Position numbers and translations under genes: made by a program. Below the pieces are notes generated by a model that had not been told where the DNA came from, ran no database searches, and saw nothing but the letters and a program-made list of their open reading frames with translations. Shown here one piece after another: positions 20,017 through 29,516 of a DNA stretch of 64,000 nucleotides. Source of the stretch: Neptunomonas qingdaonensis (GTDB lineage: Bacteria > Pseudomonadota > Gammaproteobacteria > Pseudomonadales > Balneatricaceae); contig NZ_FOOU01000003.1 of assembly GCF_900113275.1 (NCBI RefSeq), positions 391,237-455,236 on the forward strand, written 5' to 3'. Every line of letters starts with the position of its first letter. The first letter of the stretch is position 1.

Positions 20017-20886
20017 ATGAAATTAGCATTTATCGGCTTGGGAACGATGGGTTTTCCTATGGCGGGTCATCTTCAAAAGAGTGGCCACGATGTAACTGTC
20101 TATAACCGTACATCGGCGAAAGCGGATAAGTGGGTTGAAGCGTATGGTGGAGCAATGGCGGCTACTCCGGCGCTGGCGGCGAGTGGTGCTGAGATTGTTT
20201 TTACCTGTGTGGGTAACGATAATGATCTGCGTGAAGTGACTCGCGGAGCTGACGGCGTTTTGGCGGCGATGGCATCAGGAACCGTGCTGGTGGATCATAC
20301 CACGGCCTCAGCAGAGGTCGCACGCGAGTTGAACCAGATAGCAATTAGCCAAGGTATCGGCTTTCTTGATGCGCCGGTTTCAGGTGGACAGGCGGGTGCA
20401 GAAAATGGCGTTCTGAGCGTTATGGTGGGTGGTGATTCAGTCTCATTTGACTTAGCTGAGCCAGTGATGAAAGCGTATGGTAAATCGATTCGCTTGTTGG
20501 GCGAAGCCGGAAACGGACAACTGGCAAAAATGGTGAATCAGATCTGTATCGCTGGTTTAGTTCAAGGTTTGGCGGAAGCCGTTCATTTTGCTAAACAGTC
20601 GGGTCTTGATGCAGAGCAGGTGTTTGATGTGATTCAGCATGGTGCTGCCGGTTCATGGCAGATGGTGAACCGCCATAAAACCATGATTGATGATGTATTT
20701 GATTACGGATTTGCTGTGGACTGGATGCGCAAAGATTTGGGTATTACTCTGGATGAAGCGCGTCGTAATGGCGCTCAATTACCTGTCACTGCGCTGGTTG
20801 ATCAGTTTTATGCTGAAGTGCAAAGTATGGGTGGCGGGCGTTGGGATACCTCAAGTTTGGTAAAACGTTTTGAGTCAGATCAATAG
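20017..20886 (+). CDS. NAD(P)-dependent beta-hydroxyacid dehydrogenase
   Basis: A 289-residue member of the 3-hydroxyisobutyrate/tartronate-semialdehyde reductase family. It has the N-terminal dinucleotide motif FIGLGTMGFPMAGHL, the substrate motif DAPVSGGQAGAENG (about 123-136), the catalytic lysine in GNGQLAKMVNQ (about 172) and the KDLGITLDEAR motif. The asparagine in YNRT after the second beta strand, with its following Arg, suggests a preference for NADP. The physiological substrate is not determinable. AAGGAAGAG precedes the start. Confidence 0.9.
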   Translation: MKLAFIGLGTMGFPMAGHLQKSGHDVTVYNRTSAKADKWVEAYGGAMAATPALAASGAEIVFTCVGNDNDLREVTRGADGVLAAMASGTVLVDHTTASAEVARELNQIAISQGIGFLDAPVSGGQAGAENGVLSVMVGGDSVSFDLAEPVMKAYGKSIRLLGEAGNGQLAKMVNQICIAGLVQGLAEAVHFAKQSGLDAEQVFDVIQHGAAGSWQMVNRHKTMIDDVFDYGFAVDWMRKDLGITLDEARRNGAQLPVTALVDQFYAEVQSMGGGRWDTSSLVKRFESDQ

Positions 20887-20940
20887 ATTGTTATAATTGC
20901 GCCAGAATTTAATTAACTATTAGACTAAAGGTATAATTAT

Positions 20941-21093
20941 ATGTTTGGCGTTGACAAATACAACTTGATCTCTATCGCACCGAGTGTGGCTGTTATTGCT
21001 GTGTGCGTAGCACTGGTTTTTGTTGGTATTGGTGTGTTGAAAAAAGTGATAGCACAGGACGCCGAAAAAGCGGCCGCCAGCGACGCTAAATAA
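20941..21093 (+). CDS. small single-pass membrane protein (50 aa)
   Basis: A short gene starting with ATG 54 bases after the dehydrogenase stop, preceded by AAAGG, and followed by a good terminator at 21181-21217. The product begins MFGVDKYNLISIAP, has one hydrophobic helix (about 14-33) and ends in a charged alanine/lysine-rich tail (AQDAEKAAASDAK). I do not recognise a family. The ribosome site, clear topology and own terminator support it being real. Confidence 0.6.
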   Translation: MFGVDKYNLISIAPSVAVIAVCVALVFVGIGVLKKVIAQDAEKAAASDAK

Positions 21094-21180
21094 CCGTTAA
21101 CTGAATTGTAGCCAGATCAATGATAGCTACACTGATTATAGATACCTGTATTATCCTTAACTTGAATTATCTTTAATCAA

Positions 21181-21217
21181 GGCAGTTATTGGAGAGATTC
21201 AATAACTGCTTTTTTAT
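21181..21217 (+). terminator. rho-independent terminator
   Basis: The stem GCAGTTATTG / CAATAACTGC with loop GAGAGATT is followed by TTTTTTA. It closes the small membrane protein gene and overlaps the stop of the convergent DUF1853 gene. Confidence 0.85.
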
Positions 21218-22284
21218 ATCTTCATTCCCTTCCTTTTATTGTTTGATGCCGAACCTAACCCTGAATGTGAAGCAGGCCAATCGTTCCGTACAATAAATCC
21301 ACGGCTGCATTCCTCCCAGCATTGTCCTTGAGTATTCCACTTTATAATGGCAATCATTTTAGGTTCTGAATCTTCTAATACGTTGTACATGAGCTCTTCA
21401 TGAGTCAGCGGCGCTGGCGATTCGTAATGATGAAGGCCGCCTATCCAATACCAGCGTGGTAGAACTATAAAGGCTACCTCGGCTTCGCATAAAAGTTGAT
21501 TAATCTGATGTTGAAATAACCACCAGCCACGATTGTGCTGTGGGCTAAGTGACTTATTAGCAAGCGGGTAGGTTTGCCAATCTTGATACGGATAAAACAA
21601 CAGGCCGGTAAGGAGCAGTTGGCGATGGGTTGGTGTGCTTAATCCTGCATTGTGCATTGCTGCTATGGCGGCAGGCGTGCTGCTTATCGGAAGTTGATGT
21701 TGTATTAAGCGCTGCCATTTTTTATCAAGTCGATCTTTCCCGCCGGGACCTACAAAATTTTCTAAGCCGGTTTCAGAACCATACACAAGATCACTCGCAA
21801 GAGCATTTTCATCCCCTCTATAAAGGTAAAATTTAATTGCCAACTCCAGATGAATGCACTCTCCTGCCGCATTAGTATAAAGGCAATCCAGCTCACCTAA
21901 GGTTCGGTTTTCTCCTGTGATGATCAGATTTCTCTGAAGTAGTTGGGCATCCGCACTTTGTTGAAGTAGTAGTGCTATGCAGTCTTCGAACTGTCGTCCT
22001 AAACGATATGCGGGTGGTTCAGGGTAGGTTCTCCAGGACGCAGGTATATGGTGTGGGTTCTTAAGGTGATCGCTGGGTATAAATGCCTCAATACCGTCAG
22101 GAAGATTCATGATGGGGTGTGCATCCGCAAGCCATTGCAGATCTTTATTAATATCAACAACTACACTGTCTTTCACTGATATAATACTCACTATTAATGA
22201 TTCACATCCAGGATGATCTCCCCTAAAGTATATTACTATCGGGACTGTTTCGGGAAAGGTTGTAGCGACAAAGAGTCGAGACAA
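21214..22284 (-). CDS. DUF1853 family protein
   Basis: A protein of up to 356 residues matching DUF1853: YRLGRQFEDCIALLL, then TLGELDCLYTNAAGECIHLELAIKFYLY (about 128-155), which resembles a PD-(D/E)xK nuclease-like core (Asp in ELDCL, Glu and Lys in ELAIK). The aromatic-rich RGWWLFQHQI and RWYWIGGLHHYE segments follow. Function is unknown for the family. The first 35-50 residues are poorly family-like, so the true start may be internal, for example a GTG codon around residues 37-42. The gene is divergent from the uvrC operon. Confidence 0.8.
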   Translation of the reverse strand: MSRLFVATTFPETVPIVIYFRGDHPGCESLIVSIISVKDSVVVDINKDLQWLADAHPIMNLPDGIEAFIPSDHLKNPHHIPASWRTYPEPPAYRLGRQFEDCIALLLQQSADAQLLQRNLIITGENRTLGELDCLYTNAAGECIHLELAIKFYLYRGDENALASDLVYGSETGLENFVGPGGKDRLDKKWQRLIQHQLPISSTPAAIAAMHNAGLSTPTHRQLLLTGLLFYPYQDWQTYPLANKSLSPQHNRGWWLFQHQINQLLCEAEVAFIVLPRWYWIGGLHHYESPAPLTHEELMYNVLEDSEPKMIAIIKWNTQGQCWEECSRGFIVRNDWPASHSGLGSASNNKRKGMKI

Positions 22285-22340
22285 AGAGTCAAGAGAAGTA
22301 TCGGGAAAGAAATAATGAATGGCTGCAAGCAGGTAAGTAT

Positions 22341-22637
22341 ATGAGTGAAGTTACCAATACAGAACAAAGAGCACAAAAACGTTTCCCCCTGTTATCAGAT
22401 ACTAATATCAATACCGTATTGATGAATGGCGCTCAGATTGCTCTTTGTAAACTTAAGCGCGCGCGAAACTTTGATGCGCGGCTTTATTTTTATGCAGAAA
22501 TTGGTGCGTTTCTTGAAGTGTCTTTGTCACGTGGTGCGGGAATATCGGATGATACGCGTAAGCGTCTTGAAGCGGTACATAGCGAAGCCACACATATTCA
22601 TATGGACGCTACCAAGGCATCAAGAGCAATAAAATAA
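22341..22637 (+). CDS. uncharacterised 98-residue protein upstream of uvrC
   Basis: A small soluble protein, probably helical, containing KLKRARNFDARLYFYAEIGAFLEV. It has no signal peptide or recognised motif. It ends 17 bases before uvrC on the same strand and is probably co-transcribed with it. No function can be assigned. Confidence 0.6.
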   Translation: MSEVTNTEQRAQKRFPLLSDTNINTVLMNGAQIALCKLKRARNFDARLYFYAEIGAFLEVSLSRGAGISDDTRKRLEAVHSEATHIHMDATKASRAIK

Positions 22638-22653
22638 ACGATGCTTATTTCTT

Positions 22654-24534
22654 ATGCCTGAAACTTTTATGCCTGAAGCCGTATCCGAAGAGATTGCTGC
22701 GAAAAACGCTGAACCTGTTTTTGACAGTAAGGCTTTTTTAGCACAGTTAACGCCGCGTCCTGGTGTTTATCAGATGCAAAATACCGCTGGTGAGCTGCTT
22801 TATATTGGTAAAGCCAAAAACCTGAAAAAACGCGTCAGTAGTTATTTTCGAACCACCGGCCTAACGGTAAAAACTAAGGCGTTGGTGAGTCACATTGCCA
22901 ACATAGAAATTACCGTCACCAACAGCGAAACCGAAGCGCTGCTGTTAGAGCAGAGCCTGATAAAAGAGTATCGTCCACCTTATAATATTCTGCTCAGGGA
23001 TGATAAAAGCTACCCTTATATCTTTGTCTCTGAAAAAGAAGATTATCCGGTGCTAACCTTTCATCGTGGCACAAAGCGTAAAAAAGGTCGGTATTTTGGA
23101 CCATTTCCAAGCCGTGCGGCGGTTAATGACAGTTTAAATATTCTGCAGAAAATATTCCGGATTCGCTCATGTGATGACGCCTTTTTCCGCAATCGCTCGC
23201 GTCCTTGTCTGCAATACCAGATAAAACGCTGTAGCGCGCCGTGTGTTGAGGCGGTCTCGCCTGAAGCTTATGCAGAAGATATCCGCCATGCGTCGATGTT
23301 TCTGGAAGGGAAAAGCCATACCATCATGAAAGAGCTGGCGGCGCAGATGGAAACAGCGGCGGCTAATCTGGATTTTGAGCGTGCCGTTGTTTATCGGGAT
23401 CAGATTACCAGCCTACAGCTGATTCAGGAGCAGCAGTACGTATTTGGTGAAAGCGGTGATGCTGATGTCATGGGCTGTGCCATTCAACCGGGAGGCGTGT
23501 GTGTTCACGTCCTGTTTGTTCGCGGCGGCCGTGTGGTTGGTAGTAAGGCATTGCATCCAAAAGTGTCGATAGAAGACAGCGAAGCAATGGTTTTGTCAGC
23601 ATTTGTCGCGCAATGGTATATCGGCAGTGCACGTGAAATCCCCGACCAGATTATTTGCAGCCACGACTTGGAAGATCAACCCTGTATAGAAGAAGCTTTA
23701 AGCCAGCAGCGAGGTAAAAAAATTAACCTGAGCTCGCGGGTTAAAGGCGAGCGGGCAGGGTGGCAAAAGCTGGCACTCACCAATGCAGAGCAGCATCTTG
23801 CAAGCCATTTGGCGAGTAAACAGAATATCTACAAACGTTTCCTTGCATTGCAAGAGGTCTTCTCATTAGAAGAAGTACCCAAGCGTTTAGAATGTTTTGA
23901 TATTTCACATAGCTCCGGCGAAGCCACGGTAGCTTCTTGTGTCGTGTTTGATCGCAATGGCCCACTGAAAAAAGATTACCGTACGTTTAACATTGAAGGC
24001 ATTACCGGCGGAGATGATTACGCTGCCATGCATCAGGCATTAATGCGCCGTTACACCCGGATCAAAAAGGGTGAAGGGGTATTACCGGATATTTTGCTGA
24101 TTGACGGCGGAAAAGGACAGGTGACACAAGCGGTAAAAGTACTGGAAGAGTTACAGATAACAGAAGTACAGATTATCGGTGTTGCAAAAGGTACCAGCCG
24201 AAAAGCGGGTTTTGAAACACTGGTCATAGCAGAAACTAATCAGGAAGTGGTGTTGGCCTCCGATTCATCCGCACTGCATCTGATACAACATATACGTGAT
24301 GAAGCGCATCGCTTTGCGATAACCGGACACAGAGCCCGACGCGGAAAAGCACGTAATCAATCTAAATTAGAAGGAATTGCCGGTGTAGGCCCGAAGAGAA
24401 GACGCGAATTACTCAAACATTTTGGCGGAATTGCTGCAATTGAGCGCGCTAGTGTTGAAGAAATTGCAAAAGTCACTACCATAAGCCCAGCGCTAGCCGA
24501 TGAGATATACGCAGCGTTACATCCAGAAGCCTAA
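22654..24534 (+). CDS. uvrC: excinuclease ABC subunit C
   Basis: UvrC makes both incisions in nucleotide excision repair. The 626-residue protein has the N-terminal GIY-YIG nuclease (RPGVYQM...LLYIGKAKNLKKRVSSYF, about 35-70), a UVR motif (about 215-250), the RNase H-like C-terminal nuclease (ECFDISHSSGE, LIDGGKGQ) and a helix-hairpin-helix pair at the end (LEGIAGVGPKRRRELLKHFGG). About 20 extra residues precede the GIY-YIG domain. It is followed 8-30 bases later by pgsA, the usual proteobacterial order. Confidence 0.96.
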   Translation: MPETFMPEAVSEEIAAKNAEPVFDSKAFLAQLTPRPGVYQMQNTAGELLYIGKAKNLKKRVSSYFRTTGLTVKTKALVSHIANIEITVTNSETEALLLEQSLIKEYRPPYNILLRDDKSYPYIFVSEKEDYPVLTFHRGTKRKKGRYFGPFPSRAAVNDSLNILQKIFRIRSCDDAFFRNRSRPCLQYQIKRCSAPCVEAVSPEAYAEDIRHASMFLEGKSHTIMKELAAQMETAAANLDFERAVVYRDQITSLQLIQEQQYVFGESGDADVMGCAIQPGGVCVHVLFVRGGRVVGSKALHPKVSIEDSEAMVLSAFVAQWYIGSAREIPDQIICSHDLEDQPCIEEALSQQRGKKINLSSRVKGERAGWQKLALTNAEQHLASHLASKQNIYKRFLALQEVFSLEEVPKRLECFDISHSSGEATVASCVVFDRNGPLKKDYRTFNIEGITGGDDYAAMHQALMRRYTRIKKGEGVLPDILLIDGGKGQVTQAVKVLEELQITEVQIIGVAKGTSRKAGFETLVIAETNQEVVLASDSSALHLIQHIRDEAHRFAITGHRARRGKARNQSKLEGIAGVGPKRRRELLKHFGGIAAIERASVEEIAKVTTISPALADEIYAALHPEA

Positions 24535-24566
24535 TCCCGGAGTTGCCAGCTTATATGCTGTTATCG

Positions 24567-25115
24567 ATGAACATACCCAATTTACTTACATTGCTACGTA
24601 TCGGCCTTATTCCCGTTTTAGTGCTTTGTTACTATCTACCTTATAGCTGGGCAGCGATGGCATCGGGCGCAATATTCGCCATAGCCGCTGTTACCGACTG
24701 GCTCGATGGATATCTCGCGCGGCGTTGGGATCAGTCATCCGCTCTGGGTGCATTTTTAGATCCGGTTGCCGATAAACTGATGGTCTCGATTGCGTTGGTA
24801 TTGCTCGTAGAAACCTTTGCTCAATCCTGGATGACGATTCCGGCTATGATCATTATTGGACGCGAAATTGTCATATCAGCCTTAAGAGAGTGGATGGCAG
24901 AATTAGGTAAAAGAGCCAGTGTTGCGGTCTCTAATATAGGGAAAATAAAAACGACATTACAGATGATCTCAATCTTTGTGCTGATAGCTTTTGAGCCTTA
25001 TAGCATGATCTCATGGGCTGGCGTAGCGGCCTTGTATGCTGCTGCCCTGTTAACGCTGTGGTCTATGATCCTTTACCTCAAGTCAGCGTGGCCGGACTTA
25101 ACAGAAGAACTGTAA
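24567..25115 (+). CDS. pgsA: CDP-diacylglycerol-glycerol-3-phosphate 3-phosphatidyltransferase
   Basis: Makes phosphatidylglycerolphosphate, the first step to phosphatidylglycerol and cardiolipin, in the inner membrane. The CDP-alcohol phosphotransferase signature DWLDGYLARRWDQSSALGAFLDPVADK (about 46-72) has all the metal-binding aspartates. I chose the start at MNIPNLLTLLRIG, as in most homologues; a start four codons earlier (24555), 12 bases after CGGAG, is also possible. About five membrane helices. Confidence 0.93.
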   Translation: MNIPNLLTLLRIGLIPVLVLCYYLPYSWAAMASGAIFAIAAVTDWLDGYLARRWDQSSALGAFLDPVADKLMVSIALVLLVETFAQSWMTIPAMIIIGREIVISALREWMAELGKRASVAVSNIGKIKTTLQMISIFVLIAFEPYSMISWAGVAALYAAALLTLWSMILYLKSAWPDLTEEL

Positions 25116-25153
25116 GTGGTTAATCTTTAAGCAAAAATAATTCGATAACATGG

Positions 25154-25181
25154 TTGACACCACCGCAGATCTCTCTATAAT
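25154..25181 (+). promoter_or_regulatory. consensus sigma-70 promoter of the tRNA-Gly/Cys genes
   Basis: TTGACA (25154-25159), a 16-base spacer and TATAAT (25176-25181), followed by the GC-rich discriminator ACGCCCC typical of stringently controlled stable-RNA promoters. It lies 20 bases before tRNA-Gly. Confidence 0.88.
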
Positions 25182-25201
25182 ACGCCCCACTGTTGTACAG
25201 G

Positions 25202-25277
<76 letters not shown>

Positions 25278-25297
25278 AATTTTGTATAGCATGCGAT

Positions 25298-25371
25298 GGC
25301 GCGATGGCAGAGTGGTCATGCAGCGGACTGCAACTCCGTTAACGCCGGTTCGATTCCGACTCGCGCCTCCA
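25298..25371 (+). tRNA. tRNA-Cys (GCA)
   Basis: 74 bases: acceptor GGCGCGA / TCGCGCC, anticodon loop with GCA, T-loop GTTCGATTC and encoded CCA. It is 20 bases after tRNA-Gly and shares its promoter. The tRNA-Leu that follows in E. coli is missing here and appears 37.6 kb further on. Confidence 0.97.
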
Positions 25372-25379
25372 TTAAAATC

Positions 25380-25401
25380 AGTCACTTAGGTGGCTTTTTT
25401 T
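25380..25401 (+). terminator. terminator of the tRNA-Gly/Cys transcript
   Basis: A short stem AGTCAC / GTGGCT (one G-U pair), loop TTAG, then seven T. It starts 9 bases after tRNA-Cys. Confidence 0.65.
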
Positions 25402-25492
25402 ATGCCTGAAATTCCGTTTCCTAACACATTCTGTAAATTCGCGGCTTTTGGCACCGATTAGCATTTTATTATCACACAAACCGCGCTTTGTT

Positions 25493-25657
25493 TTACTTAG
25501 ACGCTTGTATAAGTAAGCCATGGACTGCGACTGTTTTGGCTCTCCCTCTTTCTCTTATTTGAACTTTATGCCACTGACTGGTCTTATAATTACGCTGCCG
25601 TTTGTCTGGGGTCTTAAATGGGGTAGGGCAGGCGCACGGGCAAGGAGGTAGAGGCAT
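25493..25657 (-). CDS. possible 54-residue ORF, unsupported
   Basis: Within the 378-base gap between tRNA-Cys and the GGDEF/EAL gene, the minus strand has an open frame starting MPLPPCPCACPTPFKTP and continuing with a basic stretch and KTVAVHGLLIQ. There is no convincing ribosome site (GGTTTTATTCCT before the ATG) and no recognised family. It is listed because nothing else explains this gap. Confidence 0.2.
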   Translation of the reverse strand: MPLPPCPCACPTPFKTPDKRQRNYKTSQWHKVQIRERGRAKTVAVHGLLIQASK

Positions 25658-25749
25658 AGGAATAAAACCAGGTTATTCGTCGGTTAACCTGTGGTGTTTG
25701 GTTATTTTAAAAGACCGGATGCAGGCTTCAGCCGGAGAAACTGAATAGC

Positions 25750-28700
25750 TCAATATTCTTCCTGTTTGTCCAGCAGCAACGCGAACTCTGTTGCTGGAAG
25801 CGCTTCTGAAAAAAGGAAACCCTGGCCATAATTACAGCCGGCAGATATCAGCAGATCCCTTTGTTGCTCCGTTTCTACACCTTCTGCAATCACTTTCATA
25901 TCGAGTTTATGAGCCATCACTATAATCGCTTCACACAATGCATGATCATTCGAGTCAGGCTGTAGATTACGAACAAAGCTCTGATCAATTTTCAGATAAT
26001 CAATGTGAAAGCGCTTAAGATAAGATAGTGACGAATAACCGGTTCCGAAATCATCTAATGAAACCTCAATGCCTGCATTTTTAAATGCCAGGAGCTTGTC
26101 AGTAACTGCTCTGCCAGCCTCCATCAAGCCGCCCTCTGTAATTTCAATATTCACCGCTGCACCATTAAGATTGATGGCTTTAAGCTTGGCTAACCAAGGC
26201 TGTAGGTCGCATTCATCTGAGCGAAACTGTACCGGCGAGGTATTAATACTGACTTGAATGTGATGCCCTTGCGCCTGCCAGTTGGCCGCTTGTTGGATTG
26301 CTGTAGCAAATACCCAATCACCAATTTCCAGAATTAACCCGGTCTCTTCTGTCATCGATATAAAGTCATCCGGAGAGACCAGGCCTCGTTCAGGATGATG
26401 CCAACGAATCAAGGCTTCCGCTTTTGATATGGCACCGCTGTCGAAATCAATGATCGGCTGATAAAACAGCTCAAGTTGCTGTAAAGATATGGCGCTACGC
26501 AGATCATTAATCAGTAACCTGCGCCGCTGTGCCTGTTCTTCCATAGCAGGCGTGAAATACAAAAAACTGTTTCGCCCTTTGGATTTAGCGGCATACATCG
26601 CCTGATCTGCGTTTTTCAACAGCATATCAATACTATCTGCATCGCTGGGATAGAAGGCAATTCCGATGCTGGCAGATACATAAGCTGTGTTGTGATTCAG
26701 ATTAAAAGGCTTTCTCATTTTCGTTAAAATATTTTGCGCGATCCGCTCAACTATAGTGAAATCGTCCAGTTGATCGATAATAATCGTGAACTCATCGCCG
26801 CCCAGTCGCGCTACAGTATCAGTATCCCTGATACAGCTCTGCAAACGACAAGCGGCCTGTTGAAGTAACAGGTCGCCATGATCATGACCCAAGGTATCAT
26901 TGATCTCTTTAAAGTGGTCAAGATCCATCAATAACACAGCCACCTGATGTCGGTTGCGGGAGGATTTTTTCATATAAAACGCTAACCGATCATAAAAAGT
27001 AGTTCGGTTCGGTAGCTGAGTTAACGGATCAAAGTGTGCCATGTAAGCAAGTCGTTCATTTGCTTTTTTCTGCTCGGCGAGACTGATATCGATACAATAC
27101 ATTTCTTGCTGCCCCCCGGAATATAGCATCACATGACTGGAGAAAACTGGAATGCGAGCGCCTTTTTTATTCAGCAACTCAACCTCACCTGCAGGTATCG
27201 GGGATTCACTTCTAAGCCAGCTCTGATGCGCTTCAATCACTTGCTCTTTTGCTTCAGGAGGGATAATCAAATCTTCTAAACGCCGTCCGATTGCCTCTGT
27301 GTTGCTGTAACCATACAGGTCAGCACTGGCATCATTCCAATAGATTACCCGGCGCTCAACATCATAGCCCTGTACCGCAATAGCCGGCAGGCTCTCGATT
27401 ACCTGTCGAAAACGCAGCTCACTTTCAAGAACTAGTTGCTCCGCCATTTTCTGGTCAGTAATATTCAATAACAATCCCCGCAACCAGCGAGGCTTTTTAT
27501 TTTGCAGCACCACGTTAACCATATGCCGCAGCCAAATCGTTTCACCTTGCTTATTACTAAAACGATATTCAAGAACATGATCCCTATGCTGGCTGGTTTC
27601 ATTATGGCAAAAAGTGATAGAACGCTGACGGTCTTGCGGATGGATATGCTCTTGCCAGAAGCCCTTGCGAGTCCAGTCTTGCCGTTTATAACCGAGTAAA
27701 CGTTCGGCATTAGCGCTTACCGAGTTAAAATTCATCCCGACAACATCGGCCTCCCAAACAATGGCATCAGTAGTATCAACCAGTTCACGAAACCGCTGTT
27801 CACTTACCCGGTGTGAAATCTCTGATCTTCTTAAGCGGTAATTCCAAAAAATGAACACCAACAGCAACAAAAATACCGCCGCGGTATATTTAACGAGCTC
27901 ATTAGGCTGAATCCCTGAGGATGCTTCCAGTCCGCTCCAGCGATCATAAATAATGGCACGCTCCTGCTGAGTAATACTCGCCAGAGTCTTTTCAATAATA
28001 GAGGACAGCACAGGATTATCTTTATTGACCGCCATTCTGAAATCACTCTGGTAATCGGTATGGCCGGAAAAACTGAGATTCAGAATACGCTCTTGTTTCA
28101 TGGTATAGCTGGCAGCGGTAGCATCACCGACGAAGGCATCGGCACGGCCTTCTGAGACCATCCGTAAAGCGGTTGTAAGAGTAGGAGTGTTTACAATATT
28201 GATGGCGGGGTAATCCCGCTTGAGAAGCTTATTAGTATAATGGCCTTTGTGGATCGCGACAGTTTTACCGTCCAGCCGATGCAGGTTATCTATATAACCC
28301 TTAGATTGTTTACTGATAATAACTGCAAAACTGGAAAGGTAAGGCTTGCTGAACAACAGATAGGTTTCCAGCTGTGTAGTTTCAACCAGGCAGGACACAA
28401 TATCGAACTCGCCAGCCTGGGCCGCCTGCAGTCCATCGGACCATGATGTTTTAAAGATTACCGGTTCAATTCTAACACCCAAACGTTGCTCAAGAAGGTG
28501 AATGTAATCTGCGGCGATACCGTTATAGGTGCCGCGTTCATCTATCCATTCATAAGGAGCAAAATTGCGATTGATGCCTAATTTTAGTACAGGGTGCTCA
28601 TTCAGCCAGGAAGACTCTTGTGCCGTCAGCTTTAGAGGTTCGAGCGGGGGGCTATTAGCGGTGAGAGCCCATTCGGACATCATGAGAAGACAGCATGAAA

Positions 28701-28809
28701 GAAGGATCTGGCGAATCCACTGACCCGGTGGCGGTAACATCTGACGAAAAAACAAGAACCTTAATAGTCCAAACATCCATTTCTTCCCTTTCTTCCTTAG
28801 CCAAAGCAT
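25750..28809 (-). CDS. SBP-PAS-PAS-GGDEF-EAL cyclic-di-GMP signalling protein
   Basis: A 1019-residue inner-membrane sensor. A signal anchor (about 28-50) is followed by a periplasmic family-3 solute-binding domain (about 60-300; LGINRNFAPYEWID), a membrane helix (KYTAAVFLLLLVFIFWNY, about 308-328) and two PAS domains (about 340-460 and 465-590). Next are GGDEF (about 600-755, motif RLGGDEF intact) and EAL (about 780-1010, KAEALIRWHHPE, DDFGTGYSSL and EGVET intact). Both the cyclase and phosphodiesterase motifs look functional, so the net activity cannot be predicted. The binding domain suggests control by an amino acid-like ligand. AAAAAGAG precedes the start. Confidence 0.93.
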   Translation of the reverse strand: MLWLRKKGKKWMFGLLRFLFFRQMLPPPGQWIRQILLSCCLLMMSEWALTANSPPLEPLKLTAQESSWLNEHPVLKLGINRNFAPYEWIDERGTYNGIAADYIHLLEQRLGVRIEPVIFKTSWSDGLQAAQAGEFDIVSCLVETTQLETYLLFSKPYLSSFAVIISKQSKGYIDNLHRLDGKTVAIHKGHYTNKLLKRDYPAINIVNTPTLTTALRMVSEGRADAFVGDATAASYTMKQERILNLSFSGHTDYQSDFRMAVNKDNPVLSSIIEKTLASITQQERAIIYDRWSGLEASSGIQPNELVKYTAAVFLLLLVFIFWNYRLRRSEISHRVSEQRFRELVDTTDAIVWEADVVGMNFNSVSANAERLLGYKRQDWTRKGFWQEHIHPQDRQRSITFCHNETSQHRDHVLEYRFSNKQGETIWLRHMVNVVLQNKKPRWLRGLLLNITDQKMAEQLVLESELRFRQVIESLPAIAVQGYDVERRVIYWNDASADLYGYSNTEAIGRRLEDLIIPPEAKEQVIEAHQSWLRSESPIPAGEVELLNKKGARIPVFSSHVMLYSGGQQEMYCIDISLAEQKKANERLAYMAHFDPLTQLPNRTTFYDRLAFYMKKSSRNRHQVAVLLMDLDHFKEINDTLGHDHGDLLLQQAACRLQSCIRDTDTVARLGGDEFTIIIDQLDDFTIVERIAQNILTKMRKPFNLNHNTAYVSASIGIAFYPSDADSIDMLLKNADQAMYAAKSKGRNSFLYFTPAMEEQAQRRRLLINDLRSAISLQQLELFYQPIIDFDSGAISKAEALIRWHHPERGLVSPDDFISMTEETGLILEIGDWVFATAIQQAANWQAQGHHIQVSINTSPVQFRSDECDLQPWLAKLKAINLNGAAVNIEITEGGLMEAGRAVTDKLLAFKNAGIEVSLDDFGTGYSSLSYLKRFHIDYLKIDQSFVRNLQPDSNDHALCEAIIVMAHKLDMKVIAEGVETEQQRDLLISAGCNYGQGFLFSEALPATEFALLLDKQEEY

Positions 28810-28917
28810 CTCTTTTTTGCTTTAACCAAACTCAATCCATTGAATCAATACAAAGAAGTCTCTCCGAGAACAGCAACAATCAGGTTTGCCTAATGGTCAA
28901 TAGTATGACTTTTTTAC

Positions 28918-29118
28918 TTATAAGCTGAAAATTTCATCCCGGATATAATTCATGACGGTATAAACTAATATTGAAGAAATGTTCAGTAATAGCCTATCAC
29001 CACATACACTGCTGTATTTAGAGCATTTAGCGAGTTCGATATCCAGTTGTTTATAACTTTCTTTTCCAATACTTGTCACTGCAGTGACTACCTCGTAGGC
29101 TGAATTTACCCGCGACAT
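28918..29118 (-). CDS. possible small protein (66 aa)
   Basis: An open frame beginning MSRVNSAYEVVTAVTSIGKES, with a plausible amphipathic C-terminal helix (NISSILVYTVMNYIRDEIF). Composition looks protein-like, but there is no good ribosome site (GAGAG is 17 bases from the ATG) and no family is recognised. Confidence 0.3.
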   Translation of the reverse strand: MSRVNSAYEVVTAVTSIGKESYKQLDIELAKCSKYSSVCGDRLLLNISSILVYTVMNYIRDEIFSL

Positions 29119-29381
29119 TTGAGTTATAAGTACTCTCTTCGCACGGAAGATCAGGAGTCGATATGCAAGTACACATACCCGACATCGACAATACCCTACT
29201 CACTATTTTTATTTGATATTAGCTGTTCTGTAAAGACACTTGGGGTTGGTTTTTATCAGAAGGGCATCTAGCTTGATTATTCTATGGACGTAAAAAGTGG
29301 GGGAGGTAAACGTTTAGGTTTTATTGTAGAAGGCCGCTTGAGCTTTGAGGAAATAACAGCCCAAGCGGTAAATCGTGGTAC

Positions 29382-29516
29382 TTATTTTTCAGCTTTAACC
29401 GAGCTGCCAGCTCCAAACCATTTTTCGGCAAGGGCTTTGGCGGCTTTAAGACTCATCTGTTTGGAGTGGATATCCCCGACGGGGCGTCCCTCTTTACTAA
29501 ATATTGTGTAACTCAT
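29382..29516 (-). CDS. small uncharacterised protein (44 aa)
   Basis: A short gene with ATG at 29516 and GGAG eight bases upstream (CTTGGAGCTATAAAATG). The product starts MSYTIFSKEGRPVGDIHSKQ and has a helical lysine/alanine-rich second half with the aromatic pair in EKWFGAG. The sequence looks like a folded small protein rather than random translation. It is antisense to a 75-residue plus-strand frame that I reject. Family unknown. Confidence 0.5.
   Translation of the reverse strand: MSYTIFSKEGRPVGDIHSKQMSLKAAKALAEKWFGAGSSVKAEK

Noticed and set aside
29284..29511. 75-residue plus-strand ORF
   Set aside because: The minus-strand 44-residue frame has a good ribosome site and better composition; the plus frame has neither.
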